A DNA stretch of 64,000 nucleotides. Origin: Sordaria brevicollis. Lineage: Eukaryota > Ascomycota > Sordariomycetes > Sordariales > Sordariaceae. Of the stretch, positions 38,273-50,699 are shown one piece after another. The notes below the pieces were generated by a model. That model had not been told where the DNA came from, made no database searches, and saw nothing but the letters and a program-made list of their open reading frames with translations. A program made the position numbers and the translations under genes. The DNA lies in contig JAUTDP010000001.1 in NCBI GenBank assembly GCA_033439795.1, positions 3,224,001 to 3,288,000 of the forward strand, in the 5' to 3' direction. The number at the start of each line of letters is the position of its first letter. Position 1 is the first letter of the stretch.

Positions 38273-40188
38273 TTAAATTTTCCGTTAAATTATATTATTT
38301 ATAAGTTTTATTATATATTTTAGCGTTATTAATTATCCTTTTAAAATATATTTTCTATATTATTTTAATAGTAAATTATATATTAGGGATTTTCTTTATC
38401 GAAATGATAATATCTACGTAAAACGTTATATAGGGCGTTAAAAATAGATATTAAACGGAAATTCCGCGTAAGTACGTAAATATATTAAATTGGAATATAT
38501 CCGATATTTAATTATTAATCTATAATACCGGCGCTAAATTCACCAAGTAAAACTCATTTACTTTACTACCTTTCTTATTTTATAACCGGTTATTAATCGA
38601 AATATTATATATCTTTAATAATAAATCCGTAAAGTAATTTACCCTAATTATATATATATAATTCTTAATCTAATATTTACCCTATACCGATTAACGTATT
38701 AAAAAGGGGCTTAATTATATATTACTATAAGTATAACCGTTAAGCGAACGAATTAATTAAATTTTCGCATTCGGTAAAGTAGGGTAATTCGACCTTATAT
38801 CGGTTATATTATTTTATTAATATCCGTTTTAAGAATTAAATATAAATAGAAATATAATTCGCTACGATAATAATTATTTACTTTTACCTTCTTATTTACT
38901 ATATATTATAAATTCGTTTAATTACTTTATTATTATATTCTAATATTATTATATATTAAATACGATTATAATTACTATAGGCTTATATAGAATTATTAAC
39001 GTTAGGTAGGAAATTATATTTATAATTAATTATTAAAATCTTTAAACCTTAAATATTTAATACTTCTACGGCCTTTAATAATACCCGGCCTTTATTTAAC
39101 CTAATTTTATATTCTTTTAAATTATAAAGGTTAATTATAAAAAGAATAATTTAAATAAAGTAAAATAAATTCTTTGCAATTTATAGGGCGCCCCTATCAA
39201 TTATTATTAGAATTGGCCCGGTAAATAGTAATATAATCGCGAATATATTTAATTAAGGCTTTAAGTATTTAAATTGTCGCTTCGTTATTATATACGTCGC
39301 CGCCTAGGAATCTATAAATTATCTATATATTTACCGCCTTATTAAACCGCTAAATAAACCGATATTCGTCTTTATTAAAAGAACCGTATCCATTATTATA
39401 ATACGCATTCCTATAATTTAATTAGGATTTATATTTATAAATTCTACCTATACTATTATTATTAAGAGGGTAAATACGGTTATAAAGAATATTAACTTCC
39501 TTTACTTTAAAAATACTTTTAGGTTATTTTCCCTTAAATAATTTAAAGGGGGGGCGAGGTAATTAAATTATACAATTTATAACGACCCGAATAAATTCCT
39601 TTAATTCGCGGTCTTCGTTATTTACTCCCGCGGAAATTTATTATTTAAAAAGGATTGCCATCCGGTTAAAACGCTTCTTTAGAATTTCGCGATAATAATT
39701 TATATCGTATAAATTATATTCCCTATTAAATATTTAATTTAATTAAAAACGTCCGGTTTTAAAAATACGCATTTCTCCGATAACGACAAAATATTAATTA
39801 ATATAAGGTTTTACTACGGTTAATATATATTCTAAAATTATAGTATTATAGCTGGTTATTTATATATATAGCGTATAAATATAATTACTTATAAATTATT
39901 TAAATTTACTGAAGAGTATATTTATATTAAAATCGTTTTAAATATTACGCGCGATTATAATTATAAAATAAAGTATTTAAACTTATAATTTAATAATTTT
40001 AGCGTATTTTTAGGTTTAAATTATAATTTTATTTAGGATTCCCTTCGAATTATTAAGAACCCGGTTATTAAATTTATTAAATAGGGGGTTTTTAGCGATT
40101 ATCTTTATAATTTTCTCTATACGAATTAAATATTCGCTAAGGACGTCTTCAATTTCGAAAACGCTAAATTAATCTTTAGATCCCTTAA

Positions 40189-40500
40189 CGTTTATTCCTA
40201 TAAGAATTAAAATAAATCCGGTATCGATTAGGTTAAATATCCCGTTATTAATTCTAAATTCTTCGGCATTTATTCCTATAAGAATTAAAATAAATTCGAT
40301 ATCGATTAAACTAAATATCCTATTACTAATTTTAAATCCCTCGGCGTTTATTCCTATAGGAATTAAAATAAATCCAATATCGATTAGGCTAAATATCCCG
40401 TTATTAATTTAATCTCTAAATCTTTCGGCGTTTATTCCTATAGGAATTAAAATAAATCCATTATCGATTAAATTAAATATTTAAGAATTATTTCCAATAG
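40189..40500 (-). repeat. 78-bp tandem repeat (26 codons per unit), left copy
   Basis: Four units start near 40,191, 40,269, 40,347 and 40,431, with spacing 78, 78 and 84 bp. Each has the core TTTATTCCTATAAGAATTAA followed by TATCGATTAG and AAATATCC. Seventy-eight bases is 26 codons, so the array keeps the reading frame. It is near the 3' end of the decayed minus-strand gene. Confidence 0.85.
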
Positions 40501-41752
40501 GAATAATTTCGGGACCCCTTATTTATTTTTCGTTATATATACGCAATACCCGGATAATAATCGGAAATTAAAATTTAAAACGTTTACGGCCTTATTAAAT
40601 TACCGAATTAAAATTTATACAATTATTTTTATTATTAGAATTAAAGCCCGGCGGAAATCGCTTTAACGTAGTAAAATTATCGTTCGGATTAATAAACTCT
40701 TTATTTTTAAGGGCGGGTATAATATCGCGGAAGCGAATAAAGTTTACCGTCGAAAGGTTAATACCCCTATTATTTTTTCCCCTAATCCTTCTATTAATTT
40801 TTCTAATATTCGGCACTTTAACTTCCTTATTTTCGACCTTTATTTTAAATATTTAATTATTCTTTACCAAAATATACGCTATTATAATCCGCTATTTAAT
40901 TTTAAACTTTACGTCTTTTATAGCGGATTTAATATATTATTTAACGAAACGTATAGTAATGTCCTTTTTTATTTATTTAAACGTTTTAAAAATTTTTTAT
41001 ATTATATTAAACGAATCTTCGGAATTAGCGTAATATATATTAATAAAAGGAATAAAAGAGTCGAAAGCGTCCTAATCGATTTTATATCCAGCTTTTATAA
41101 CCTTTATAACGATAAATAAAAAGTATAAATATATTTCGCTAATAATTATCGCTTTCTTATTATAATATACGAAAATACTCTATAAAAATTCGGTAATTTA
41201 AATATACTTATTAAAAATATATAATATTAAATACTTTATAACCTTATATTTATATAGCGTTTTGAAATATAGACCGGCGGCGTCGGGAATATTTAATAAA
41301 TTTAATCGGAAATTAAATACAAATTCGTAAATTTATTGGATAAAAATATTAACGTATTACTCTTTTAAGCGGATTAATAGAAATTTATTTTATAGAAGAT
41401 TCGCTCCTCCGTTTAATTATAAATAATATTATATATAATCGGAAGGAATTACTCTACCGGTTATTACTATCTAATTCGATATAAACGATTTAAATATTAT
41501 AAAATAGTATTTATATTCTAAATTAATCCGAAACTAATTCTAATATAATATTAATAATAGAAATTTAAACCGGCGGCGTAAACCGTAGAATTTAGGATTA
41601 AAACGTTAATATATTTAGAAGGGTTATTTTAATTCCGGACGATTTTTGAATATTTAGTTTATAATTAATTAGAAAAAATTATTTAAATTTTAAACCCAAC
41701 CTTTTATAAAATAGAATAAATTATTTTATTTATTATTAATAGGGTACGCTTA

Positions 41753-41772
41753 TTTATTCCTATAGGAGTAAA
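41753..41772. repeat. Example of a dispersed 20-bp palindrome
   Basis: The bases read TTTATTCCTATAGGAGTAAA, one C-to-T change from the perfect palindrome TTTACTCCTATAGGAGTAAA. Close relatives are scattered through the right RIP block, for example at about 34,951, 34,987, 35,020, 40,191, 43,812, 48,585, 48,995, 49,581, 51,004, 53,085, 54,388 and 56,041. Confidence 0.7.
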
Positions 41773-44700
41773 TTATTCTTTATTCTAATTAAAATAAATA
41801 TAAAGGGGTATAAATTTATATTTATAATTATAAAGAATTAGCGATTACGAAGACGCGTTTATAAATTATTATAACCTTTATATATTTTTCGATAATTTAA
41901 ATAAATAAGGGCGATTACCCGAAAATTTAATAAAATATATTAAATTTATTAGAGGGCGGCAATATATTTCTATTTTACGTTAAATACGCGAATATATATA
42001 ATAAACTACTATCGAAATTGAATTTAACGAATCGATTTATAACGTCGGTATTTAATTTAATATTAATTAATTCCATATATTTAATTAATTTAAAAATTTC
42101 CTTTTTATTTTTACTAATTAATTATATAATATTAAATAAAGTATTTTTAATAGTATTATTATTAAATTAGACGCTTAAATCTTATAATAATATAGAGTAA
42201 TTATATATATTTTAGGCGAAGAATTAAAGTAAACGGATTAATATTATATTTAAATTTATTATTTTATTATCTTTACCGGAAGTAAATTCGCCGTCTTCGA
42301 TATCGATTATAAGCGCGTTAATAATATATTATAAAAAGTTATTAGTATATTCCGTAATAACTTTTAAACGGGTATTATAATTAAAATAAATAATATTAAT
42401 TTATATTAACGGGATATCGGACGAAAAATATATTATTATACCGTTAAATAATATTAATAGGGTTATTATTCCTTTATTAATTATAAATATTTACGTCTCC
42501 TTATTAATTAACGTTATAAAATCGTTAATTATTTTTCCTAAATCGGTAATTACCTTTTAAATATCGAAATAGAAGAATTACTATTAATATTTTTAATCGC
42601 GGTAAATTTCCTCCAATTTATTAACTTTTATAATTAATACCCTTCTATTAATAATGTTATTAGGATTACCGGGTTCGAAAAAAGGAATAAAAAATTTATT
42701 TTAAATTAAATCGAAAGTAATAACTATTTCGTCGCCGATAATAAACGTAAATAACCTAAAAAGTTTATTAAATTTAATTTATTATACGAACGTAGTAAAC
42801 GTTCGTATATCCGTTAATTTATTTAATATCGGTATAATTAAATATATTAAACGTATTAAGGTTAATAATAATTAAATCGTCTTAAACGTATTAATAAATA
42901 TATTCCGGGTAAATTAAACCTTATCGATTATAACGGCCTAAAATTTAGCGTCGGAAATTATAATTATTTTTAAACGGAGCGGAGTTATTTATATTTTCTT
43001 CTTAAAATTATATTAAATTAATTTATATTTTAATTTATTTCTATAAAAGAAAATAATATTATATTAAAGGGGTAAATTTATATATTCTCCTTAATAAAAT
43101 TAATTATAATAATATTATTTTATACCGAATTATAATTTTTATTTTTAAAATCCAATTACTCGTCCGAATCGTTATTATTAATTTTAAGCGAATTAATATT
43201 AAAGTCCGAACCCCGACGCTCTATTTTTTTTTTAGCCTTAATTTTTCTATTTTAATAAATTTAATTTTGTATATATTAATTTATAAAGGCGTTTTTCCTT
43301 TATATATACTTATTTATATTAAACGCCCGGTTCCCTTATAGTATTTAAATTTTTTTTATACCCTTAAAACCCTAACGCTAATTAATCGTTATAAATATAA
43401 TAATAATAATAATTCGGGTAATATCCGTTTTATAATAGTTTATAATATATTTAATTATTAATTCGTCGAATTAATTTTAATTTAGGGTTTTATTATAACG
43501 AAGATTATCCTTCGGGATACTATTAAATTCGGTATATTAATAATAAATTTTAAAATCGCCGAATATATTATATAATTCTTTAAACGTTTAAAGGATTAAA
43601 AAGGGTAAGAGGATTATAATACTAAAATAAATTAATATAGCCTTACTTTTTTATTTTAAATCGAAGAGCCTTTAATATTTTATAAATAAAATAGAATTAT
43701 AAATTAAGGTTTTACCGGTTCCTATTTCGTTAAATAAAATAACCCTATTAAAGGGTTTGTATATTATTTTATAAATAATAAAAGCGTTTATTTAAATATT
43801 AACCCGGGTATTATTTATTCCTATAGGAATTAGGAATTTAATTCCTATAAAAATTAATTATAAATAAAATTTACTTATAATTTAATAAAGAAATAGTATA
43901 TAATTATTAATCTTATTAATCTCCTATTTAATTTAATTAAATTTCTCCGAAAATTCCTTTAATTTAAATAATAATAGTAAATTTTATATAATAATCTTCT
44001 TTTTATTAACTTTTCGCTTAAAAGCCTACGTACCTTCGATTATTAATTTACTATCCGCTATAATATTCTTTATAAAATAATTCCAAATAATTAATACTTT
44101 AATTATAACGTTTATTTTTATTTATAATTTTAATTTAAAATACGTATCGTCCTAAAATAATATATCCCCGGTTATTATATATAAAAAACGTTAAATTATA
44201 TCCTCCGTTTAAATAATATATTAAACGGTAATATTACCCGAATTATAGAAAAGAAGGAAATAGATCGTTTATTCGAATAATCTTTAAATTAAAGGCTTTT
44301 CCTATTTTTTACCGTAAATTTATATAATTAGCCGGAAAAACCGTATATTTATCCGTTTAGCGGTATCGCCCAATTCGGTATTAAGGTTTATAGCCCTCTT
44401 AAAATTAATTTTATCGGCGTTAATTTTAGCGTTTATTAAAATAATAAATTATAAAACTTAATTGGATATTAGAGCGTTATAGGTATATACCGTTTAAATT
44501 TAGTAATTTATAATACTTTTATTATTATCGGGTTTAGGTATTTCCGTACGGATTATATAAATAGTTTGCCGGAGCGTTATAAAGGCGCTTTATTATATAT
44601 ATTCGGCCTTATCTTCTTCGGGGTCCTTTACGAATCGGGTGTCGACGTTTGTAGGGAAGACTAATATTGCTTGTCTTTCGCTATTTAATCTATAACCTTT

Positions 44701-45229
44701 AATGGAACTAAATACCTGGGTGCCCTTTTTTTAATTTTAATTCTTAGACTTACCTACTTCCGAAACGGTACCCCCGGGCATTGCCCCACTACCCCCATTC
44801 TAATACTTATATAATTAATTAGCGCCTAGGGATACTATTTCTATAATAGTAAATCTAAGGCGATTTTATACGATTTAGCTATAGGCGATAGAAAAATACT
44901 CCTATAAGAATAAATTCTATTACTTTATTAAATTTATATTTCCCTCCTATAAAAATAAACCTTAATACCTATCCTATATTAATATTATAATAATATTCGA
45001 TTCGCAATTACTTAATTATACTATCGTCTCCAAAAATTATTAATAACTCCTTTTAATATTTATTATAATTCCTATTAATCCTACCGGACCGGCCAATATT
45101 TACTTTCTATTTATTTAAACCTATATTCGAATTTTCTATTCTATATAATATACCGCTATTATAAATAAAGGTTTATTTACCTTCGTCATCCCTTACGCCG
45201 TATCCTATAAACGTACCTCCGCTACCGAA

Positions 45230-45730
45230 TTAAGTATTAAATTTTAACGGGGTTAGTAATAATCTTAAATATTTTATTTATATTACCTAAAAATTTTAAT
45301 TTAATATTTACTTTAAAGGTACTTTAAAAAACTTCTTCTATAATTAAATTAACGTTATTCGGAAGGATAATCGGTTATTTAACTTTTATACCAAATAATT
45401 AATTACTACGCTATAAAATTAGGATATTCGCGAAGTTTTCCGTCGTTAAAATATTATAATATAATTCGAAGACGAAAATAAATTGTACGAATTTATTATA
45501 TTTTAGAATAAATTTATTAATTTATTTAAATATATTAACCTCTTTTTATCCTTCGCTGAATAAAATAACGCCTCCTATATTAATAAATATAAACCTTATA
45601 ATATTACCGATTTAAATAATATAAATTAGGTTATATCGGTTATAAAGGAATATATTAATAATTTACGCCTCTATACCCCGCGGTTATATTCCCTCCTTTT
45701 TAATTTAATATAATATTTTCGTATATATTA
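45230..45730 (+). pseudogene. RIP-decayed gene of unknown family in the spacer
   Basis: One plus-strand frame reads as protein-like for about 500 bases (for example NLKYFIYIT, DNRLFNFYTK, DIREVFRR, FEDENKLYEF), interrupted only by TAA and TAG codons. In RIPed DNA those stops correspond to former Gln codons (or Trp for TAG). No TGA was met in this stretch. I recognise no domain, so no function is given. Confidence 0.4.
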
Positions 45731-47864
45731 GCTATCGTTTATATAACGCTCGGATTATATTTAATATATATCCCTTGAAATTTATATAATCTTCGCTATT
45801 ATTATAAACGTAATAATTCTTAGGAATTCGGATTTCTTTATATAAATAATCGGGTTATATTTATATAGTAATAGGGTAATTAAGCGTATATAAAATACCT
45901 TCGCTACGTTCGGCGTTTTTATATTTTATATTCGGATTATAATAATTATTAAGGATTTAATTATTAAAGGAATTATAAATTTAATTATTAACCCCTTTTT
46001 TTAGGGATTAGGTTAATTAAAGTAGGCTAATTTTAAACGTATAATTTTTAATTTTAATTTCGTTATTATTTATAATAATTATAATTATTTAAATACTATT
46101 TAAGGCTTTAAGTTAAATCGGAAAAATATAATACGCAATTTTACTACTTACTTATTAATTAGTAATTTTAATATTTATAAACCTTTTCGTCTTTAATAAT
46201 TTCGGCCATTTATTTTATTTTAAAAGCGGTAAATAATCCCTATTCTTATTCGGACGCTTTATATATTCCAATCGGTTATATCGTCTCTAATTATTAATAA
46301 ATTATACATTTTATTTCTTAAGCTTTATAAAAATTTATATATATTTTCCTAATATTACTTCCTAAAAGTAGAATAATATCGAACGAAAAAGAATTATATC
46401 CTTTAAATTTTTATTATTAACGAGAATGAAAGAGAATTCGCCGGTATTTACCGCTTATATAATAAATTATTCCTAAATTTTTTAAATATAAACCCGGCCC
46501 AATTTAAAAATAGGCTTTTCTTCGTCTATAGCGATTAAAAAACGATTTTTTATATACGCAAAATTATATCCGCTTAATTAAATACTTAATAATTTTATAA
46601 TCGTAAATAGTAAATAATTCCTATTTTTATTTTTTTCTATATTAAAATAAATTTTATTAATTTCATTTTTCGGTACTTTTGGCTATTAATCGAATAAAAT
46701 ACGTACGGATTTAATAAATTTAAGAAAATTAAAGAAATTAAAATTAAATTCTATTATAGGACGCGGCTCTTTTATAATATATTTTATTCTAGGATTATAA
46801 CCTTTTTTATATATAATTTTATCGATATTCGCTACCTTTAATTTATTAATATTAATAGTAAAAGTATTAAAATTATATTTAAAGCTATTATCCGTATTGA
46901 AAGTCCTTCCTATATTATAAATTAAATCGTTTAAATTTGCAATAAAGTATTTATATTACCGGTTTAAATTAAGAAATATTTTAATTATAATAAATTTAAT
47001 ATCGATATTCGCTTCCGTAATATATATTAATATTTATATATTATACGAGTTTTAATCGTTTTTATTCGCGTAATTTAATTTAGCGATTACGGTATATTCC
47101 GTTAAATAATTAATTATCTCCCTTTTTTCTTTTATAGGGGGAAGTTTATTAATTATAGACTTAAAATATTATATTTTTTATAGCTCCTACGATTAAAAAT
47201 CATTAATTAAAAGCTTTCTATTACTATTTTAAAATTAAATTTCATTCGGTATACTACGGCCGGCAATAATTAGAAAGAGATTAATTTAATTATAGAATAT
47301 ATTAACTATTTATTTACCATCGATATTAAATATAATAAAAATTCTATTTATAATTATAAATCGATATTTATAAAAATATTTACTATCGGTCCTTTAATTA
47401 TAATTATACGTAAAGCTCTAAAATTAGAATTTAAAAAACCTAATAGAAATAAATATATTATACCGTTTACCGACGTAAATATTATTAATTACGCGTATAT
47501 AATTTATAAAAATAATTTCGTTATTCGTTAAAATAGTAAATTAAATCCCGTCGATTTCGATACGCCCGACCTCTAATACGATAATTTATTTAAATTATTA
47601 TTTAATATATTAGAATAATTTAACGATAAAGAAGTCCGACCCGAATGTAATAAAGATTATAAATACTTTAAACTTTTTAATAACGAGGACGAGGATAATA
47701 TAATTATATATAATTAAAATAAAAATTTAAGGGATAAGAATAATATATGAAGTTTAAATAATAATAATTTTAATTCCAATTCGAATTAATATATTTTTAC
47801 CCCCTTATTTAAATAACTATTAATATTAAAGGCGTTTATCCCTATTTAATAATATTAATTATAT

Positions 47865-49034
47865 AAGTATTTATACGTATATATACTACTAATTCCCGTA
47901 TTTTATATATACCCGCTATATTTAATTCCTACGAGAGTTATTAGCTTTGTAGTCTTAAAATTTAAAATTTCGTATTATAGCGTATAATATAAATATTAGA
48001 ATTTACTCCTATGGGAATTATTTTTAAATCCGGTTAATAATAAGAGTTTTATATTATTAAAGCTCGGATTACTACGGTTATAGGTAGGTTTATTAAATTT
48101 AAAAAATGAATTTCGGGAATCGAATATAAATTATTACGCTAAAAAAAGTAGAGTAACGTTATTTAAAAATAGTAATTTAATTAATTAAAAGTTTACGTTA
48201 ATTATATTATAGCGCTAAATTTAATTAATTTAATTACTTAGCGGCTACCGTTATTTAATTATTATAGTTGCTTTAAAAATAAATCCCTTAATTATATAAT
48301 TAAAATATTTCTTTCTTCAATTTTTAAACCCTTTCTTATTTTCCTCCTTCCTCCCTTTTATAATTTACCCTTTTATAATATACCCTTCCTATTATTATAA
48401 TAAACTTTATAATTCTTATAGGAGTAAATAATTAATACCCTTTATAATTAAGTATTTATACGTATATATACTACTAATTCCCGTATTTTATATATACCCG
48501 CTATATTTAATTCCTACGAGAGTTATTAGCTTTGTAGTCTTAAAATTTAAAATTTCGTATTATAGCGTATAATATAAATATTAGAATTTACTCCTATGGG
48601 AATTATTTTTAAATCCGGTTAATAATAAGAGTTTTATATTATTAAAGCTCGGATTACTACGGTTATAGGTAGGTTTATTAAATTTAAAAAATGAATTTCG
48701 GGAATCGAATATAAATTATTACGCTAAAAAAAGTAGAGTAACGTTATTTAAAAATAGTAATTTAATTAATTAAAAGTTTACGTTAATTATATTATAGCGC
48801 TAAATTTAATTAATTTAATTACTTAGCGGCTACCGTTATTTAATTATTATAGTTGCTTTAAAAATAAATCCCTTAATTATATAATTAAAATATTTCTTTC
48901 TTCAATTTTTAAACCCTTTCTTATTTTCCTCCTTCCTCCCTTTTATAATTTACCCTTTTATAATATACCCTTCCTATTATTATAATAAACTTTATAATTC
49001 TTATAGGAGTAAATAATTAATACCCTTTATAATT
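47865..49034. repeat. Exact 585-bp tandem duplication
   Basis: Copy 1 is 47,865-48,449 and copy 2 is 48,450-49,034, directly abutting. Reading both through, I found no difference. Each begins AAGTATTTATACGTATATAT and ends AATACCCTTTATAATT. Both keep the same few CpA/TpG sites (for example ATGAATTTCG, GTTGCTTT). Confidence 0.92.
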
Positions 49035-50699
49035 ATATTAATAAAATAGTAAAAATTTAAAATTTATAAAAATAAAGTTAACGAGGAATATTTATTCTTT
49101 AAAAATTTTATAAAGGTTAACGATTTATAACCGTTATATTATACGCCCGTATTATATATTTAAAATTTCGATTTATATTCGAATAAATCGGATAAATATA
49201 TAAATACGACGATTATTAAGGCCGGCTACTCGGTAAATATAGGGTATTATAATTTTAATAAAATCGCCGCTATAATTCTATAATTCTTTAAGTATAATAG
49301 TATAGCCGATTTTAAATATATTCCTACCGAATTATAATTAATTAATAAAAATTCGGAAGGTTTTAAAAAATTTAATAGGAGTTAGGTCCCCGGTTAAACG
49401 TTTACGTATAATTTTATATCGATATAGGAATTTAATGTAGCGTTTTTCATTAATATATTGGGGTATAAATCCGTTAAGGATTATTATTAATATATTGATT
49501 ATAATTGTAAGTACCCTATTAATTAATTTTTATAAAAATCGGGAATTACTATTTTAAATTTATTTTAATTAGAATTAATTAATTAATTCCAATAGGAGTA
49601 AATTATATTAACCTAAATAATTTATACCCGTTTACTTTCTTTATTCTAATAGGAATAAATTATAGACCCTATATAATTTATAACCTATATAATACCTATC
49701 GTTAACGGAATTTAATAACCGATTAATTCGGACCCTTATTAGATATAAAGAGCTAAAATAATAATTTACCCTTCCCGTCCTTTAGAATAATATTATATAA
49801 CGTCCCGAATATATTTAAAAACTTTATTATTATATATATTATAAAGGTTATTTAGAATTACCTATTCGTTAAATTGCTTATTTATATAATAATAATAAAA
49901 ATTAGAAATACGCCCTAAATTAATTTTAGCGTAAACCTGTAAGCTATTTTATAAAAAGAAATTTTATTCGTAAACCTTTTCTTAATTCTACGACGATATT
50001 CGGTACGACCCGAATATTAAAAGGCGGCTAAATTTATATAATACTAAAATAAATTCGCGGGTACCGGTAGGTATTTAATTAATAATTAATTCCGGGTTTT
50101 ATTTTTATTTAATTACTTTAATAGCCGGAGAAAGGGTACCTAAATATTTAATTCTATTAAAGGTTATAAATTAAACGGCGAAAAATAAATAATATTAATC
50201 TTCCCTATAAACGTCGATACCCAATTTGTAAAAGACCTTAAAGAAAATAAGGCCGAATATATATAATAAAACGCCCTTATAATATTCTAATAAATTATTT
50301 ATATAATCCGTATAGAAATATCCGAATTTAATAATAGCGAAGGTATTATAAACCGCTAAATTTAAGCGGTATATACCCGTAATACTCTAATATTTAATTA
50401 AATTCTATAATTTATTATTTTAATAAGCGTTAAAATTAACGCTAATAAAATTAATTTCGAGAAGGTTATAAGCCTTAATATTAAATTAAGCGATACCGTT
50501 GAATAGATAAATATACGATTTCTCCGGCTAATTATATAAATTTACGGTAAAAAGTAAAAAAAACCCTTAATTTAAAGACTATTCGAATAAATAACCCGCT
50601 TCCCTCTTTTCTATAATTCGGGTAATATTACTACCTAATATATTATTTAAACGGAAGATATAATTTAACGTCTTTTATATATAATAACCGGGGATATAT

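Larger units (their letters stand above)
40029..44200 (-). pseudogene. RIP-decayed helicase/ATPase-like gene, left copy
   Basis: On the minus strand, bases 43,706-43,734 encode NEIGTGKTL, a Walker A motif in a setting like motif I of SNF2-type helicases (hydrophobic strand, acidic residue, GTGKT). A 74-codon frame at 40,816-40,595 is still open and contains RRIRGKNNRGINLSTVN and KNKEFINPNDNF. The same protein is readable at 54,040-54,250 on the other arm, so it is real ancestral coding sequence. Between these points the frame is broken by TAA/TAG stops, as expected for CAA/CAG after RIP. Downstream is the 26-codon tandem repeat. The helicase assignment rests on one motif and its context, so it is tentative. 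Confidence 0.45.
38211..44730 (-). mobile_element. 6.5-kb repeated element, left copy of an inverted pair
   Basis: This arm matches the reverse complement of 50,129-57,465 along its whole length once an 832-bp insertion in the other copy is removed (6,520 against about 6,505 bp). Anchor matches were read near 38,211/57,465, 38,520/57,120, 39,955/55,690, 40,100/54,740, 40,600-40,820/54,040-54,250, 43,709/51,145 and 44,660/50,190. Its coding strand is minus, so the two copies point away from each other. The inner end (about 44,600-44,730) keeps more CpA/TpG than the matching end of the right copy. No terminal repeats or target duplications were established. Confidence 0.85.
44731..50128. mobile_element. 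Spacer between the inverted 6.5-kb arms, RIPed
   Basis: RIP-mutated sequence of unknown family. The left end (44,731-44,830) is less mutated and keeps GGTACCCCCGGGCATTGCCC. The 29-bp motif also found at the left border of the whole block lies at 44,861-44,889. A coherent decayed plus-strand frame is readable at about 45,230-45,730 and possibly on to about 47,200. The exact 585-bp tandem duplication occupies 47,865-49,034. The spacer may itself be one or more inserted elements. Confidence 0.6.

Noticed and set aside
40189..40500. The 78-bp array as a CRISPR-like array
   Set aside because: Spacers are not unique, the unit is in-frame coding sequence, and the genome is eukaryotic.
47865..49034. 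The 585-bp repeats as a pair of LTRs
   Set aside because: They abut directly with no internal region between them.
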